From assembly GCA_017938285.1 (NCBI GenBank), contig JAGBBW010000051.1, forward strand, positions 1 to 39,914: a DNA stretch of 39,914 bases, given 5' to 3'. Position numbers and translations under genes: made by a program. Source of the stretch: Lachnospiraceae bacterium (GTDB taxonomy: Bacteria > Bacillota > Clostridia > Lachnospirales > Lachnospiraceae). The notes below the pieces were generated by a model. The model was not told the DNA's origin and searched no databases. It worked only from the letters and a program-made list of their open reading frames with translations. Shown one piece after another: positions 1 through 8,337 of the stretch. The number at the start of each line of letters is the position of its first letter. Position 1 is the stretch's first letter.

Positions 1-65
1 TTCGGAATAAATACAATATGGTACTGGCATTTCCATTTAGTATGTGATAAACTTTGATTGTCCAT
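1..65 (-). CDS. tnpA: IS200/IS605-family transposase TnpA, N-terminus only (runs off left edge)
   Basis: Reading leftwards from an ATG at 65, the first 21 codons encode MDNQSLSHTKWKCQYHIVF and two further residues. This matches the conserved start of IS200-type Y1 (HUH) transposases, which act on single-stranded DNA at subterminal hairpins. A good Shine-Dalgarno (GGAGG, 74-78 on the complement) precedes it. The catalytic HUH and tyrosine lie outside the window, so activity cannot be judged. The family call rests on the N-terminal motif plus the typical upstream hairpins described separately. Confidence 0.85.
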   Translation of the reverse strand, partial: MDNQSLSHTKWKCQYHIVFIP

Positions 66-72
66 TGGGACC

Positions 73-128
73 GCCTCCTATCCTTTGAGTTTGGCTTGCG
101 ACACCATTCTCATTGTATCATAGGAGGC
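73..128 (-). promoter_or_regulatory. Hairpin sequestering the tnpA ribosome-binding site
   Basis: On the minus strand, GCCTCCTAT (128-120) is the exact complement of ATAGGAGGC (81-73), which contains the tnpA Shine-Dalgarno. A transcript entering tnpA could therefore hide its ribosome site in a 9-bp stem with a 38-nt loop. RBS sequestration of this kind is known for IS200 tnpA; here it is inferred from pairing alone. Confidence 0.6.
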
Positions 129-168
129 TTTATTTTCATATCCTTATCGTTTCCACTTACTCTATTCT

Positions 169-185
169 CCCCAGCATAGCTGGGG
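169..185. repeat. Subterminal hairpin of the IS200/IS605 element end
   Basis: CCCCAGC-ATA-GCTGGGG is a perfect 7-bp hairpin about 100 bp upstream of tnpA. IS200/IS605 elements carry such a hairpin at each end as the TnpA recognition site, and the cleavage point lies a few to about 20 nt outside it. The element boundary is thus probably around 190-205, although a second small hairpin (CGTAGC-CACC-GCTACG, 231-246) could still belong to it. The other end is not in the window. Confidence 0.6.
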
Positions 186-249
186 GATTAGACTTTTCAT
201 TTAGCCACCTGCTGCGTTGGTGTCAGTCAACGTAGCCACCGCTACGTCT

Positions 250-508
250 CCTTCCACCGCCTTACAGAGTGACCAAATATTCAGCACTTTTTACCATAAT
301 TAACAGACGGTCAGCACACTAGAATTTGACCAAAAATCATTCGTAATTTTCCTCTCACGCTCTTCTACTTTGCACATTTTTATATTTTTCATCAGTTTGC
401 GCATGTAAACTTTGCACAATATTTCGTTTTGTTTAGTTTTGTGCAAATATATCTTGCACATATATTCAACATATATTATAATGCTATTCAAAGGAAGGTG
501 AAGTTTAA
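250..508 (+). promoter_or_regulatory. Promoter region of the DUF4143 ATPase with repeated TTGCACA motifs
   Basis: A sigma-A promoter TTGCAC (454-459), 17-bp spacer, TATAAT (477-482) lies upstream of the ATPase start at 509. Its Shine-Dalgarno AAGGAAGG is at about 490-497. The motif TTTGCACA or TTGCACA occurs near 369, 409 and 454, and inverted (TTGTGCAA) near 438, so regulator binding is possible. No gene is seen between the insertion-element end and this promoter. Confidence 0.55.
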
Positions 509-1729
509 ATGAAATTAAAGCGAGAACTTTATTTACAACAACTCAGACCATTTTACGAATCAGATATTATCAAAGTAATTACCGGTGTTAGACGTGCCGG
601 TAAATCAGTTTTACTAAAAACTATTACAGAAGAATTAGTTGCCAACGGCATAGAAGACTCCCATATCATCTATATCAACCTGGAAGATATGGATTATGAA
701 TACATCCAGAATGCATCCGACTTGAACAAAGAAATCAAAGCACGTATCCGGGATGAAGATAAATACTATATTTTCCTGGATGAAATTCAGCATATTACCG
801 ATTTTGAAAAGGCACTGGCTTCTTTCCGTGCAACCTTAAATGTATCGCTGTTCGTTACCGGAAGTAACTCCACTCTTTTATCCGGCGAACTGGCAACCCT
901 GCTTACCGGACGAACCGTAGAATTTGAAATTCTTCCGTTTTCTTTTTCCGAACTGAAAGAGTACTTAGAAATCAACAACAAACCATTTTCAGAAGATGTA
1001 TTTTTTGACTATCTTAAATGGGGTGGGTTCCCTCTCCGTTTTGATTATGCTGACGAAACAGCCATTCGCAGATATTTAGGAAATCTGTATGAAAGCATTG
1101 TAAATCGCGATATCATTAAAAAATCCGGCAACATGGACAAAAAACAATTTATGGATATTTCCTTGTACATCCTTGCCAATGCTGGAAAAGAATTTTCAGC
1201 CGATAACATCTGCACCTATTATGAACATCAAAACAATAAACCGATTGCCCGAAGAACCATATATAATTATCTGGATAAGATGAAAAAAGCCTACCTGATT
1301 CACGGCGTACCCCGATATAATATCATCGGCAAAGCTGCATTAAAGAACCGTGAGAAATACTATGCCGTAGATCTGGGATTCCGGACCATCAATACAAATA
1401 CCATCAATTTCGAGGACACTTTTTTCTTGGAAAACATCATTTACAACGAACTGCTTACCCGTGGCTATAATGTGTTCACCGGAAAAACCTATAAAGGTGA
1501 AATCGATTTTGTTGCAATAAAAGATGGTAAAAAATGTTTTATTCAGGTTTCTTATCTCCTTGCCTCTGCTGAAACAATCAAGCGAGAGTTTGGTGCCTAC
1601 GATAAGATTACCGATGCTTCTCCAAAATATGTACTTTCCCTCGACAAAATAGATATGAGCCAGAACGGTATTGTTCATATGAACATTATCGATTTCCTCC
1701 TTCACAAAAAGGATTTAATGCTCACATAG
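509..1729 (+). CDS. AAA-family ATPase with DUF4143 C-terminal domain
   Basis: A 406-residue protein with Walker A GVRRAGKS (residues 26-33) and Walker B YYIFLDEIQ (86-94). A GSNSTLLSGE segment follows near residue 117. The C-terminal DUF4143 part ends in a nuclease-fold-like stretch (GEIDFVAIKDGKKCFIQV). The architecture (AAA_14 plus DUF4143) is widespread in gut bacteria and its cellular role is not established, so only ATP binding is safely inferred. It is a single gene with its own promoter upstream and a terminator just downstream. A paralogue of the same architecture lies at 28108-29298. Confidence 0.9.
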   Translation: MKLKRELYLQQLRPFYESDIIKVITGVRRAGKSVLLKTITEELVANGIEDSHIIYINLEDMDYEYIQNASDLNKEIKARIRDEDKYYIFLDEIQHITDFEKALASFRATLNVSLFVTGSNSTLLSGELATLLTGRTVEFEILPFSFSELKEYLEINNKPFSEDVFFDYLKWGGFPLRFDYADETAIRRYLGNLYESIVNRDIIKKSGNMDKKQFMDISLYILANAGKEFSADNICTYYEHQNNKPIARRTIYNYLDKMKKAYLIHGVPRYNIIGKAALKNREKYYAVDLGFRTINTNTINFEDTFFLENIIYNELLTRGYNVFTGKTYKGEIDFVAIKDGKKCFIQVSYLLASAETIKREFGAYDKITDASPKYVLSLDKIDMSQNGIVHMNIIDFLLHKKDLMLT

Positions 1730-1752
1730 TTTCTTAATTACCATGCCTTGCA

Positions 1753-1789
1753 AAGCCAGCGGAGAAAATAACTGCTGGCTTCTTTTTTA
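1753..1789 (+). terminator. Rho-independent terminator after the DUF4143 ATPase
   Basis: AAGCCAGC (1753-1760) pairs with GCTGGCTT (1774-1781) and is followed by a T-run at 1783-1788. Confidence 0.8.
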
Positions 1790-1923
1790 CTCAATAACTC
1801 CATAACGATTCTTTTTCCTGTTCGTTTTTCCTTTTGTTGAATTTAGCATATTTGTAGCGGATAGTCCATGTGAATTTGCAATTTGCTTGTATTCTTATTA
1901 ATAATATCTCCAAAAGCGATTTC

Positions 1924-1952
1924 TTGAAAAAACACCTGGTCTGTGCTACTAT
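1924..1952 (+). promoter_or_regulatory. Sigma-A promoter of the PIG-L-type gene
   Basis: TTGAAA (1924-1929), 17-bp spacer, TACTAT (1947-1952), about 48 nt before the start at 2000. This supports the downstream ATG rather than the upstream in-frame one at 1943, which overlaps the -10. Confidence 0.65.
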
Positions 1953-1999
1953 GGTTACGTTGTCATAAAATACTATTTTATAAACCATGGAGATTCACT

Positions 2000-3571
2000 A
2001 TGAAAAAACTACTCACCTTCGCTGCGCTTCTTTGCTCCCTGCTGCTTGCCGGACCTGCAAAAAGCGTGTATGCTGACGAACTTACCCCGAATCTGGAGCT
2101 TTCCAACGGCGGAAACACCAGTAAACTGACCGACACGTCCCACTACACCTCTGTCACCTTTCAGAGTGGTGACACCATTACCGTAACTTCTTCCGATGGC
2201 TCTGCCATTCATGGCATTTACATCAGCTGGGACTCCCCTGCGGTTTCCTGGACGCTGACCACGGACAGCGGTGACCTTGCCTGTGGTGCGGATGGTTTTC
2301 TGCATGAATATGTGGCACTGGAACAGCCAACGGCGAGCCTCACCATCCACATTCCACAGAATTCCATGCGGGTGGATGGCATCCGGATCTTTGGCGAAGG
2401 GGAACTGCCACACGATGTACAGGTCTGGAATCCTCCTTGTGAGCGGGCAGACATCATGGTCGTGTCTTCCCACTCTGATGATGAAATCCTGTTTTTCGGC
2501 GGTGTCCTGCCAACCTATTCTTATCTGCATGATGCGGACATCCAGGTCGTTTATATGTGCGAATTCTGGACCAGCACCAGAGTCCGGGAGCATGAGAAAC
2601 TGGATGGTCTCTGGGAAGCGGGTATCCGGTTTTATCCGGTGTGCGGAAATTTTTATGATGTCTATTCGGAAACGCTGAAACAGGCAAAGCAGCAGTACAG
2701 TTATGATAAACTGACGGAATATCTCGTAAAACAGATCCGGGAATCCCAGCCACAGGTGATTGTTACCCACGATATATTCGGGGAATATGGACACGGATTC
2801 CACATGCTGACCTGCCAGGCGCTGATGTCTGCGGTGAGTCTGGCGGCAGAGGAAGCCAGTTATCCGGATTCTGCCGCACTGTATGGTGTGTGGGATACGC
2901 CAAAAACTTACCTGCACATTCTGGATGTGAATCCTGTCACACTGGATTTGCGGGTTCCTATTGAAGAGGATTATGCGGGCAGAACTGCTCTTGATATTTT
3001 AAAGGCGGCTTACAAAAAGCATGTTTCCCAGCAGTACTGCTGGTTTTATGTTTCGGATGAGTATGAGTACAGCTGTGCCGAATTTGGTCTGTACCGCACG
3101 CTGGTTGGTCCCGATACCACCAATGACCTGCTCTGCAATCTGAAAACCTATAAAGTGCAGGCAGCAGAGGAAGCCGCACGACTGGAAGCGGAGCGGATTG
3201 CGGAGGAAGAACGGCTGGCGGCAGAAGAAGCCGCGCGGATTGAAGCGGAACGGCTGGCAGAAGAAAAACGGCTCGCTGAGGAAGAAGCAGCTCGCATCGA
3301 AGCGGAACGGGCAGCGGAAGAAAAGCGGCTCGCTGAGGAAGAAACAGCTCGCATCGAAGCAGAACTTCTGGAAAAGGAACGGCTGACGGTTGAAGCCGCA
3401 CAGCTCAAAGAAGACCATGCTGCTGTTTTTGCTGCCAGCCAGGAGCTTACAAAAGAACTGGAACAGGCAAATACCCGGACTACTGTTTTCGCTGTCTGTG
3501 CGGGAATCTGTCTGGTGGCGGCTATCGTTCTTTTCGTTTTGCTGGTACTTTCCAAACGAAAGCAGCACTAA
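2000..3571 (+). CDS. Secreted PIG-L family deacetylase with coiled coil and C-terminal membrane anchor
   Basis: The start at 2000 is preferred (GGAG just upstream; signal peptide MKKLLTFAALLCSLLLAGPA follows directly). An upstream in-frame ATG at 1943 would bury the signal. The 523-residue protein has a signal peptide (1-25), a beta-rich domain (30-140) and a PIG-L/LmbE domain with HSDDE (158-162; usually HPDDE), THD (256-258) and GHGFH (264-268), the zinc-ligand motifs of N-acetylglucosamine deacetylases. An EAARIEAERLAEEKRL-type coiled coil (387-490) and one membrane helix (495-517) with a KRKQH tail follow. It is probably an outward-facing enzyme on a stalk acting on an amino-sugar polymer or glycoconjugate; the substrate is unknown. 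The gene stands alone between terminators. Confidence 0.8.
   Translation: MKKLLTFAALLCSLLLAGPAKSVYADELTPNLELSNGGNTSKLTDTSHYTSVTFQSGDTITVTSSDGSAIHGIYISWDSPAVSWTLTTDSGDLACGADGFLHEYVALEQPTASLTIHIPQNSMRVDGIRIFGEGELPHDVQVWNPPCERADIMVVSSHSDDEILFFGGVLPTYSYLHDADIQVVYMCEFWTSTRVREHEKLDGLWEAGIRFYPVCGNFYDVYSETLKQAKQQYSYDKLTEYLVKQIRESQPQVIVTHDIFGEYGHGFHMLTCQALMSAVSLAAEEASYPDSAALYGVWDTPKTYLHILDVNPVTLDLRVPIEEDYAGRTALDILKAAYKKHVSQQYCWFYVSDEYEYSCAEFGLYRTLVGPDTTNDLLCNLKTYKVQAAEEAARLEAERIAEEERLAAEEAARIEAERLAEEKRLAEEEAARIEAERAAEEKRLAEEETARIEAELLEKERLTVEAAQLKEDHAAVFAASQELTKELEQANTRTTVFAVCAGICLVAAIVLFVLLVLSKRKQH
3170..3375 (+). repeat. In-frame tandem repeat encoding an E/A/R-rich coiled coil
   Basis: Roughly 57-60-nt units (GAAGAAGCCGCACGACTGGA and variants) repeat three to four times within the PIG-L gene. 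They encode repeats of the type EEAARIEAERLAEEKRLA. Such repeats change copy number easily, so the length of the stalk may vary among strains. Confidence 0.75.
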
Positions 3572-3584
3572 TTATTGTACAAAA

Positions 3585-3635
3585 AGAGAAGCCCGGGATT
3601 TTCAGAACCATCCGGGCTTCTCTTCTCGTTTTTTG
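3585..3635. terminator. Bidirectional terminator between convergent genes
   Basis: AGAGAAGCCCGG (3585-3596) pairs with CCGGGCTTCTCT (3612-3623). A T-run follows on the plus strand (3629-3635) and an A-run precedes it (3581-3585), so it can serve both the PIG-L gene and the convergent AraC gene. Confidence 0.85.
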
Positions 3636-3651
3636 TATTGCTGGTTTCTTA

Positions 3652-4452
3652 CTATTCTTCTTTTTTTCTCCGCACCTGGCTTGGTGAAACCCCGTATGCT
3701 TTTTTAAATGTATACGAAAAATAATTTCCATCGTTAAAGCCACAGGCGTAGGCAACTTCGCTCACTGCCCGTCCTGTTTCATGCTTCAGCATATCTTCTG
3801 CTTTCTGCAGCCGGAACCCTGTCAGATATTCCTTAAAACCAATTCCTGCCTCCTGCTTAAACACTCTGGACAAATGTTCCGGGCTGATGGAAAGGAGTTC
3901 TGCAATAGTAGAAAGTTTTACATCATTCATGTAATTATTCTGAATATATTCCATAGCGGTCCGGATAATATTACTGCCCTCCGGCTGGGTTTCATGCTCA
4001 TTTTTATGACGAAGAATCACAAGAAACAGCTCCGCAGTATAACATTTCAAGGCATCTGCAGAAAAAGCATCCGGGTGGCTGTATTCGTATTCGATTTTTG
4101 CAAACAGTTCCTCTATCCGACTGATCACCTTATGATTGCGGTAATGGTATCCTACGGTTGGAATCCGGTCTGCGACAGAAGCCGGAATGTACTCATACGA
4201 ACAGTTTACCAGCAGACGGGTGTGGGGAACCCCTCCATAATTGGTACGGTGGCTGGTGTTACCGGGAATCAGAATAACATCTCCGGTAACAACACGGCAT
4301 GTATGGTCATCAATCATATAGTTGCAGGAGCCTTCCTTCATGTAATAAATTTCAAACTCCTCATGGTCATGACGGGTAGATTCATGGTCTACGATGTCAA
4401 CAACCTTGCTGTAATAATAATCCTGAATATATTGGGTAACGGGTTCTTTCAT
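3652..4452 (-). CDS. AraC family transcriptional regulator with cupin sensor domain
   Basis: A 266-residue protein. The N-terminal half is a cupin-like AraC ligand-binding domain with HDHEEFEIYYMKEG near residues 28-41 and GDVILIPGNTSHR near 57-69. The C-terminal 100 residues hold two helix-turn-helix motifs, including VAYACGFNDGNYFSYTFKK and the GVSPSQVRR tail. This layout is typical of sugar-responsive activators in Firmicutes. It is divergent from the TetR/ABC operon, and no sugar-utilisation gene is adjacent, so the target is unknown. The promoter on the minus strand is TTGCGT (4508-4503), 17-bp spacer, TACGAT (4485-4480). Confidence 0.88.
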   Translation of the reverse strand: MKEPVTQYIQDYYYSKVVDIVDHESTRHDHEEFEIYYMKEGSCNYMIDDHTCRVVTGDVILIPGNTSHRTNYGGVPHTRLLVNCSYEYIPASVADRIPTVGYHYRNHKVISRIEELFAKIEYEYSHPDAFSADALKCYTAELFLVILRHKNEHETQPEGSNIIRTAMEYIQNNYMNDVKLSTIAELLSISPEHLSRVFKQEAGIGFKEYLTGFRLQKAEDMLKHETGRAVSEVAYACGFNDGNYFSYTFKKAYGVSPSQVRRKKEE

Positions 4453-4532
4453 CCGCCTGGAACCTCCGTTTTTTTATTTATCGTACCACTTGAGAGGAAA
4501 AAACGCAAGGAAAGGAAAATTTTTAACCCCTC

Positions 4533-4561
4533 TTGACAAATCTTTTTTTATCCACTATATT
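4533..4561 (+). promoter_or_regulatory. Sigma-A promoter of the TetR/ABC operon
   Basis: TTGACA (4533-4538), 17-bp spacer, TATATT (4556-4561), followed by AAGGAGG at about 4598-4604 and the start codon at 4613. Near-consensus in both boxes. Confidence 0.8.
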
Positions 4562-4612
4562 AAAATTATCGTTTTAAAACATCTGTTGCATTTTATAAAG
4601 GAGGATCGTATT

Positions 4613-5194
4613 ATGCCGCCAAAAGCAAAATTTACAAGAGAAGAGATTCTGGAAATGGCTCTATGTATTACAAAAGAACTGGGTATCGAGGCTGTTACCG
4701 CCAGAGAACTGGGTAACCGTCTGGGAAGCTCTGCACGGCCCATTTTCACCGTATTTGAAAATATGGAAGAAGTAAAAGAACTGGTGATTGCCCGCGCCAG
4801 AGCACTTTATGACACTTATGTCGAGGAAGGACTGCAGAGTGAGAAGGCATTCCAGGGGGTTGGAATTGCCTACATCCGGTTTGCCATGGAACAGCCAAAA
4901 CTGTTCCAGCTGCTTTTTATGAGTCCGGTTCCGGAAGGTAATGATATCTTAAGTATTCTTCCGGTGATTGATGAAAATTATGGAAAGATTTTAAACTCCG
5001 TACAGGAACCGTATGGTCTGGAACCGGAGGCAGCGGAGCGGATTTACCAGCATTTATGGACCTATACCCACGGTATTGCCACCATGTTTGCCACCGGCCT
5101 CTGCAGCTACACCATGGAACAGCTTGTAGAACGTTTAACAGAAGTATTCCGGGGACTTCTGCTTCTGGAGAAAGGGAGGCTGAAAAAACAATGA
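4613..5194 (+). CDS. TetR/AcrR family transcriptional regulator
   Basis: The start at 4613 follows AAGGAGG; an upstream in-frame ATG at 4490 lies before the promoter and is not used. The 193-residue protein has an N-terminal TetR helix-turn-helix (FTREEILEMALCITKELG, then AVTARELGNRLG and SARPIFTVFENMEEVKEL). A helical C-terminal ligand/dimer domain follows. The stop overlaps the next start (ATGA, 5191-5194), so it is translationally coupled to the ABC ATPase and probably autoregulates the export operon. Confidence 0.88.
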   Translation: MPPKAKFTREEILEMALCITKELGIEAVTARELGNRLGSSARPIFTVFENMEEVKELVIARARALYDTYVEEGLQSEKAFQGVGIAYIRFAMEQPKLFQLLFMSPVPEGNDILSILPVIDENYGKILNSVQEPYGLEPEAAERIYQHLWTYTHGIATMFATGLCSYTMEQLVERLTEVFRGLLLLEKGRLKKQ

Positions 5195-5883
5195 TTCAGA
5201 TTAAAAACCTGCATAAGTTTTATGGTACGGGAGAAAGCCGGACGGAGATATTAAAAGGGGTTTCCCTGGATATTTCAGATGGTGATTTTATAGTACTTCT
5301 TGGCACTTCCGGTTCTGGTAAATCCACACTTTTAAACGTTATTTCCGGTCTGGAGCCTGCGGATGAGGGGACGATTTCTTATGATGACAAGACAATCCAC
5401 AACATGACGGATAAAGAACTCACCAATTTCCGCAGGGAAACAATTGGATACGTGTTTCAGCAGTATTTTCTTCTCCCAAACCTGAATGTAACGCAGAATA
5501 TCAAAATGGGAGCAGACCTTGCAAATAACAAAGAATACTTCAAACTGCTGGAAGCGGTTGGGCTTGCGGACAAAGGCAAAAAATATCCCCATGAACTCAG
5601 CGGCGGGGAACAGCAACGGGTATCCATTGCAAGGGCACTGGCAAAATCACCGAAGGTATTGTTTCTGGATGAGCCTACCGGAGCATTGGACGAAGCAACC
5701 GGACGCATGGTACTGGATTACCTCTGTAAGCTGCAAAAAGAATTAAAGTTTACTATGGTAATGGTTACCCATAATCAGAATATTGCAGAACTGGCAGATA
5801 TGGTAATTTCCATGAACAGCGGAAAAATTGTAACCCAATATCGTAATGAAACCCCAAAATCAGCACATGAAATAGCATGGTAA
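5191..5883 (+). CDS. ABC transporter ATP-binding protein, MacB/LolD-like
   Basis: The start at 5191 overlaps the TetR stop by 4 nt. The 230-residue protein has Walker [10 protein letters not shown] (38-46), the Q-loop at YVFQQ (87-91), signature LSGGEQQR (136-143) and Walker [13 protein letters not shown] (156-167). It belongs to the MacB/LolD/FtsE-type group that partners FtsX-like permeases in peptide or drug export and lipid handling. The partner permease follows 9 nt downstream but is frameshifted. Confidence 0.92.
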   Translation: MIQIKNLHKFYGTGESRTEILKGVSLDISDGDFIVLLGTSGSGKSTLLNVISGLEPADEGTISYDDKTIHNMTDKELTNFRRETIGYVFQQYFLLPNLNVTQNIKMGADLANNKEYFKLLEAVGLADKGKKYPHELSGGEQQRVSIARALAKSPKVLFLDEPTGALDEATGRMVLDYLCKLQKELKFTMVMVTHNQNIAELADMVISMNSGKIVTQYRNETPKSAHEIAW

Positions 5884-5892
5884 GGAGAACGT

Positions 5893-7081
5893 ATGATAAT
5901 TAGTCTGAAAGATATTTACAAAATGACCGGTATGCTGATTGTCAGCTTCTGCGCTGTCCTGGTGTGTGCCATGTTTCTGAATTATTATCTGGATTTAATC
6001 CAGGTGGAGGAGCAGCTCATTACAGAAATGGCGAGAACCTTTTTTAACGCTTTGTGCAGTACCTCCAAAGTCGTCAGTATTGTGTCCGGCGGGCTGCCTG
6101 CTTCTGACAACCGTGGTTCTGCTCTGCTTTTATATTGGACACTATATTGATACCCACCAAAAACAGCTGGGGATTCTGAAAGCCCTGGGATATTCCAGAG
6201 GTGCCATTGCAAAACACTTCGGAATTTTCGGTCTGCCAATACTGACTGGAACCTCTCTTGGTTATGCCGGGGCACACGCACTTATGCCCACCTTGTACGA
6301 AATACAGAATAAAGACGGATGGCTGCCAGATGTCCCGGTTTCCTTTCATCCTGGTCTGTGCTTTCTTCTGACCCTGGTTCCTGCTCTTTTCTTTTCCCTG
6401 CTGGCCATCGGTTACAGTTCCCTGCGGCTGAAAATACCTGCCCTGTGGCTGATAAGAGAGCAGCCGGCAAAACCGTATGTTCCTCATACTGGACGCTCAC
6501 GCCGGACAAAGTTACAGAAGAATCCTTCTGTTCCCTGCAAAAAAGAAAATCGTCTGTCCTTTTTGCAGGAGCTGGAAAAAAGTAATGTCCGTCAGAAAAA
6601 GTCCCTGGTCTTTTTTATTACCTTCTCTGTATTCTGTTTTGCCGCAATGACACAGATGTCCAGCCAGATGGAAGCACTGTCCAGTAAAATGATGGAACTT
6701 ATGGTACTTGGCATTGGTCTGGTTCTGGCGGTGGTAACTCTGTTTATTGCCACCACTTCCGTTATCAAAGCAAATCAAAAGACGATTACCATGATGAAAG
6801 TCTTTGGCTACAGCACAAAGGAATGTTCCCAGGCTGTACTGGGTGGATACCGTCCGTGGGCGTATTTGGGATTTGCATTAGGTTCTGTCTACCAGTATGT
6901 GCTTTTGAAACTGGTACTGCTGTTCGTCTTCCATGATGTCCCAGGCGTGCCGGAATACCACTTTGATGTACCGGTCCTGCTCCTGACACTGGCAGCATTT
7001 GTAGTTCTGTATGAAGGAATTATGAAGTTGTATACAAAACAGATGGAACGATTCACCGTAAAAGAAATTATGATGGAGTGA
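5893..7081 (+). pseudogene. FtsX-like permease, interrupted by a single-base frameshift
   Basis: The first frame (5893-6150) encodes an N-terminal membrane helix (ISLKDIYKMTGMLIVSFCAV) and reaches KVVSIVSGG. The matching continuation GCLLLTTVVLLCFYIGHYI lies in the frame running to 7081. The reading switches at the G run 6091-6093: removing one base restores about 395 codons with no stop. The distal part has the FtsX core (QLGILKALGYSRGAIAKHFG) and several membrane segments. The gene is the permease partner of the ATPase at 5191. Either it is inactivated in this strain or the G run is a sequencing error. Confidence 0.8.
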
Positions 7082-7142
7082 ATTATTTTGATATAAGAAC
7101 AGTTTTTCAGTGAAACTTCCATGCCGCACACTGTCACTTACC

Positions 7143-7195
7143 AAATGGGGCTGCCGCAGGAAATAAAATTTCCATGCGACAACCCCATTTTTTCG
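7143..7195. terminator. Bidirectional terminator between the FtsX-like gene and the transporter operon
   Basis: AAATGGGG (7143-7150) pairs with CCCCATTT (7183-7190), with further inner pairing (GGAAAT / ATTTCC). A T-run follows on the plus strand. It ends the long minus-strand sugar-transport operon as well. Confidence 0.8.
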
Positions 7196-7212
7196 TTTTA
7201 ATTACCTATTGC

Positions 7213-8307
7213 TTACTTTCTTCCATCCTCAATAACAAATTCTGTTTCCCCATCAAACAGGTAAACATTTTTATAAGGAATGGAAAACTTAATCCGTGTA
7301 TCCATTTTCGGTGTATCATGCGGATCTACCTTTAAGATAGACTTTACATCATCAATGTCCACGTATACGTTTGTGTTATCACCTAATAATTCGGTCAGTT
7401 CCACATCCGCCTCCAGCACATAGCTGTCTGCCTGTGCTCCAAGCTCTGTACCTTCCGGACGGAAACCAAGTACCAACTTTTTCCCTTCATAAGAAGCCAG
7501 TTTATCAGACTTTAATACCGCATTCAGGTCAAGTTCATTCTTACCAACTTTAATCTTTCCATTCTTTACGTTGGAAGATACAAAGTTCATTGGCGGCTCA
7601 CCGATGAAGCCCGCTACGAACATATTAACCGGCTTGAAATATAAATCATACGGAGAACCAACCTGCTGGATATAACCATCTTTCATGCAGACAATACGGT
7701 CTGCCATGGTCATGGCTTCGGTCTGGTCATGGGTTACATAAATAGTGGTTGCTCCAACCTTTCTATGAATATCTGTAATTTCAGATCTCATGGTTACTCG
7801 CTGCTTGGCATCAAGATTGGACAGCGGTTCATCCATTAAGAAAATACCAACTTTACGGATGATGGCACGACCAACGGCAACTCTCTGTCTCTGACCACCG
7901 GACAGGGCTCTCGGCTTTCTGTCAAGGTAATCAGTAAGACCAAGAATTTTTGCAGTTTCCTGTACCTTACGTTCAATAATATCATCATCTACGCCCTGCA
8001 GGGAAAGTCCGAATGCCATGTTGTCATATACGGACATATGCGGATAAAGCGCATAACTCTGGAATACCATGGCAATTTCACGTTCCCGGGGACCCATCTC
8101 GTTGGCACGCTTGCCATCAATACAGAATTCACCGTTACTGATGTTTTCCAGACCTGCTATCATACGAAGCGTAGTAGACTTACCACATCCCGAAGGACCG
8201 ACAAATACAATGAACTCGCCCCGTTCAATCTCTAAATTAAAGTCATGAACAGCGTGAAACCCATTCGGATAGATTTTGTTTATTCCTTTTAAACTGAGGT
8301 ATGCCAT
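7213..8307 (-). CDS. Sugar ABC transporter ATPase, MsmK/UgpC type (copy 2)
   Basis: A 364-residue protein with Walker A GPSGCGKST (37-45), signature LSGGQRQRVAVGRA, Walker B IFLMDEPLSNLDAK and a switch His in YVTHDQTEAMT. The C-terminal 120 residues form the MalK-like regulatory OB/TOBE domain (VNMFVAGFIGEPPMNFV onwards). The family energises carbohydrate CUT1 importers and can serve several permeases. It is the last gene of the operon, 30 nt after a small membrane protein, and a close paralogue of the ATPase at 9540. AAGGAG precedes the start. Confidence 0.93.
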   Translation of the reverse strand: MAYLSLKGINKIYPNGFHAVHDFNLEIERGEFIVFVGPSGCGKSTTLRMIAGLENISNGEFCIDGKRANEMGPREREIAMVFQSYALYPHMSVYDNMAFGLSLQGVDDDIIERKVQETAKILGLTDYLDRKPRALSGGQRQRVAVGRAIIRKVGIFLMDEPLSNLDAKQRVTMRSEITDIHRKVGATTIYVTHDQTEAMTMADRIVCMKDGYIQQVGSPYDLYFKPVNMFVAGFIGEPPMNFVSSNVKNGKIKVGKNELDLNAVLKSDKLASYEGKKLVLGFRPEGTELGAQADSYVLEADVELTELLGDNTNVYVDIDDVKSILKVDPHDTPKMDTRIKFSIPYKNVYLFDGETEFVIEDGRK

Positions 8308-8337
8308 AATAAACTCCTTACCTGTAAATTTTTGAAG

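Noticed and set aside
2009-2917. 302-residue open frame antisense to the PIG-L gene
   Set aside because: No ribosome site, composition of a shadow frame; the plus strand has a complete protein with signal peptide, catalytic motifs and membrane anchor.
3170-3375. Tandem repeats as CRISPR or minisatellite
   Set aside because: They stay in frame, have no unique spacers and encode a heptad-like coiled coil.
3781-4536. 251-residue plus-strand frame across the AraC gene
   Set aside because: It is antisense to a clear AraC protein with cupin and HTH motifs and lacks any recognisable domain.
6080-6100. Programmed frameshifting in the FtsX-like gene
   Set aside because: No slippery heptamer, ribosome-like stimulator or downstream pseudoknot is evident; a plain one-base insertion explains the frame change.
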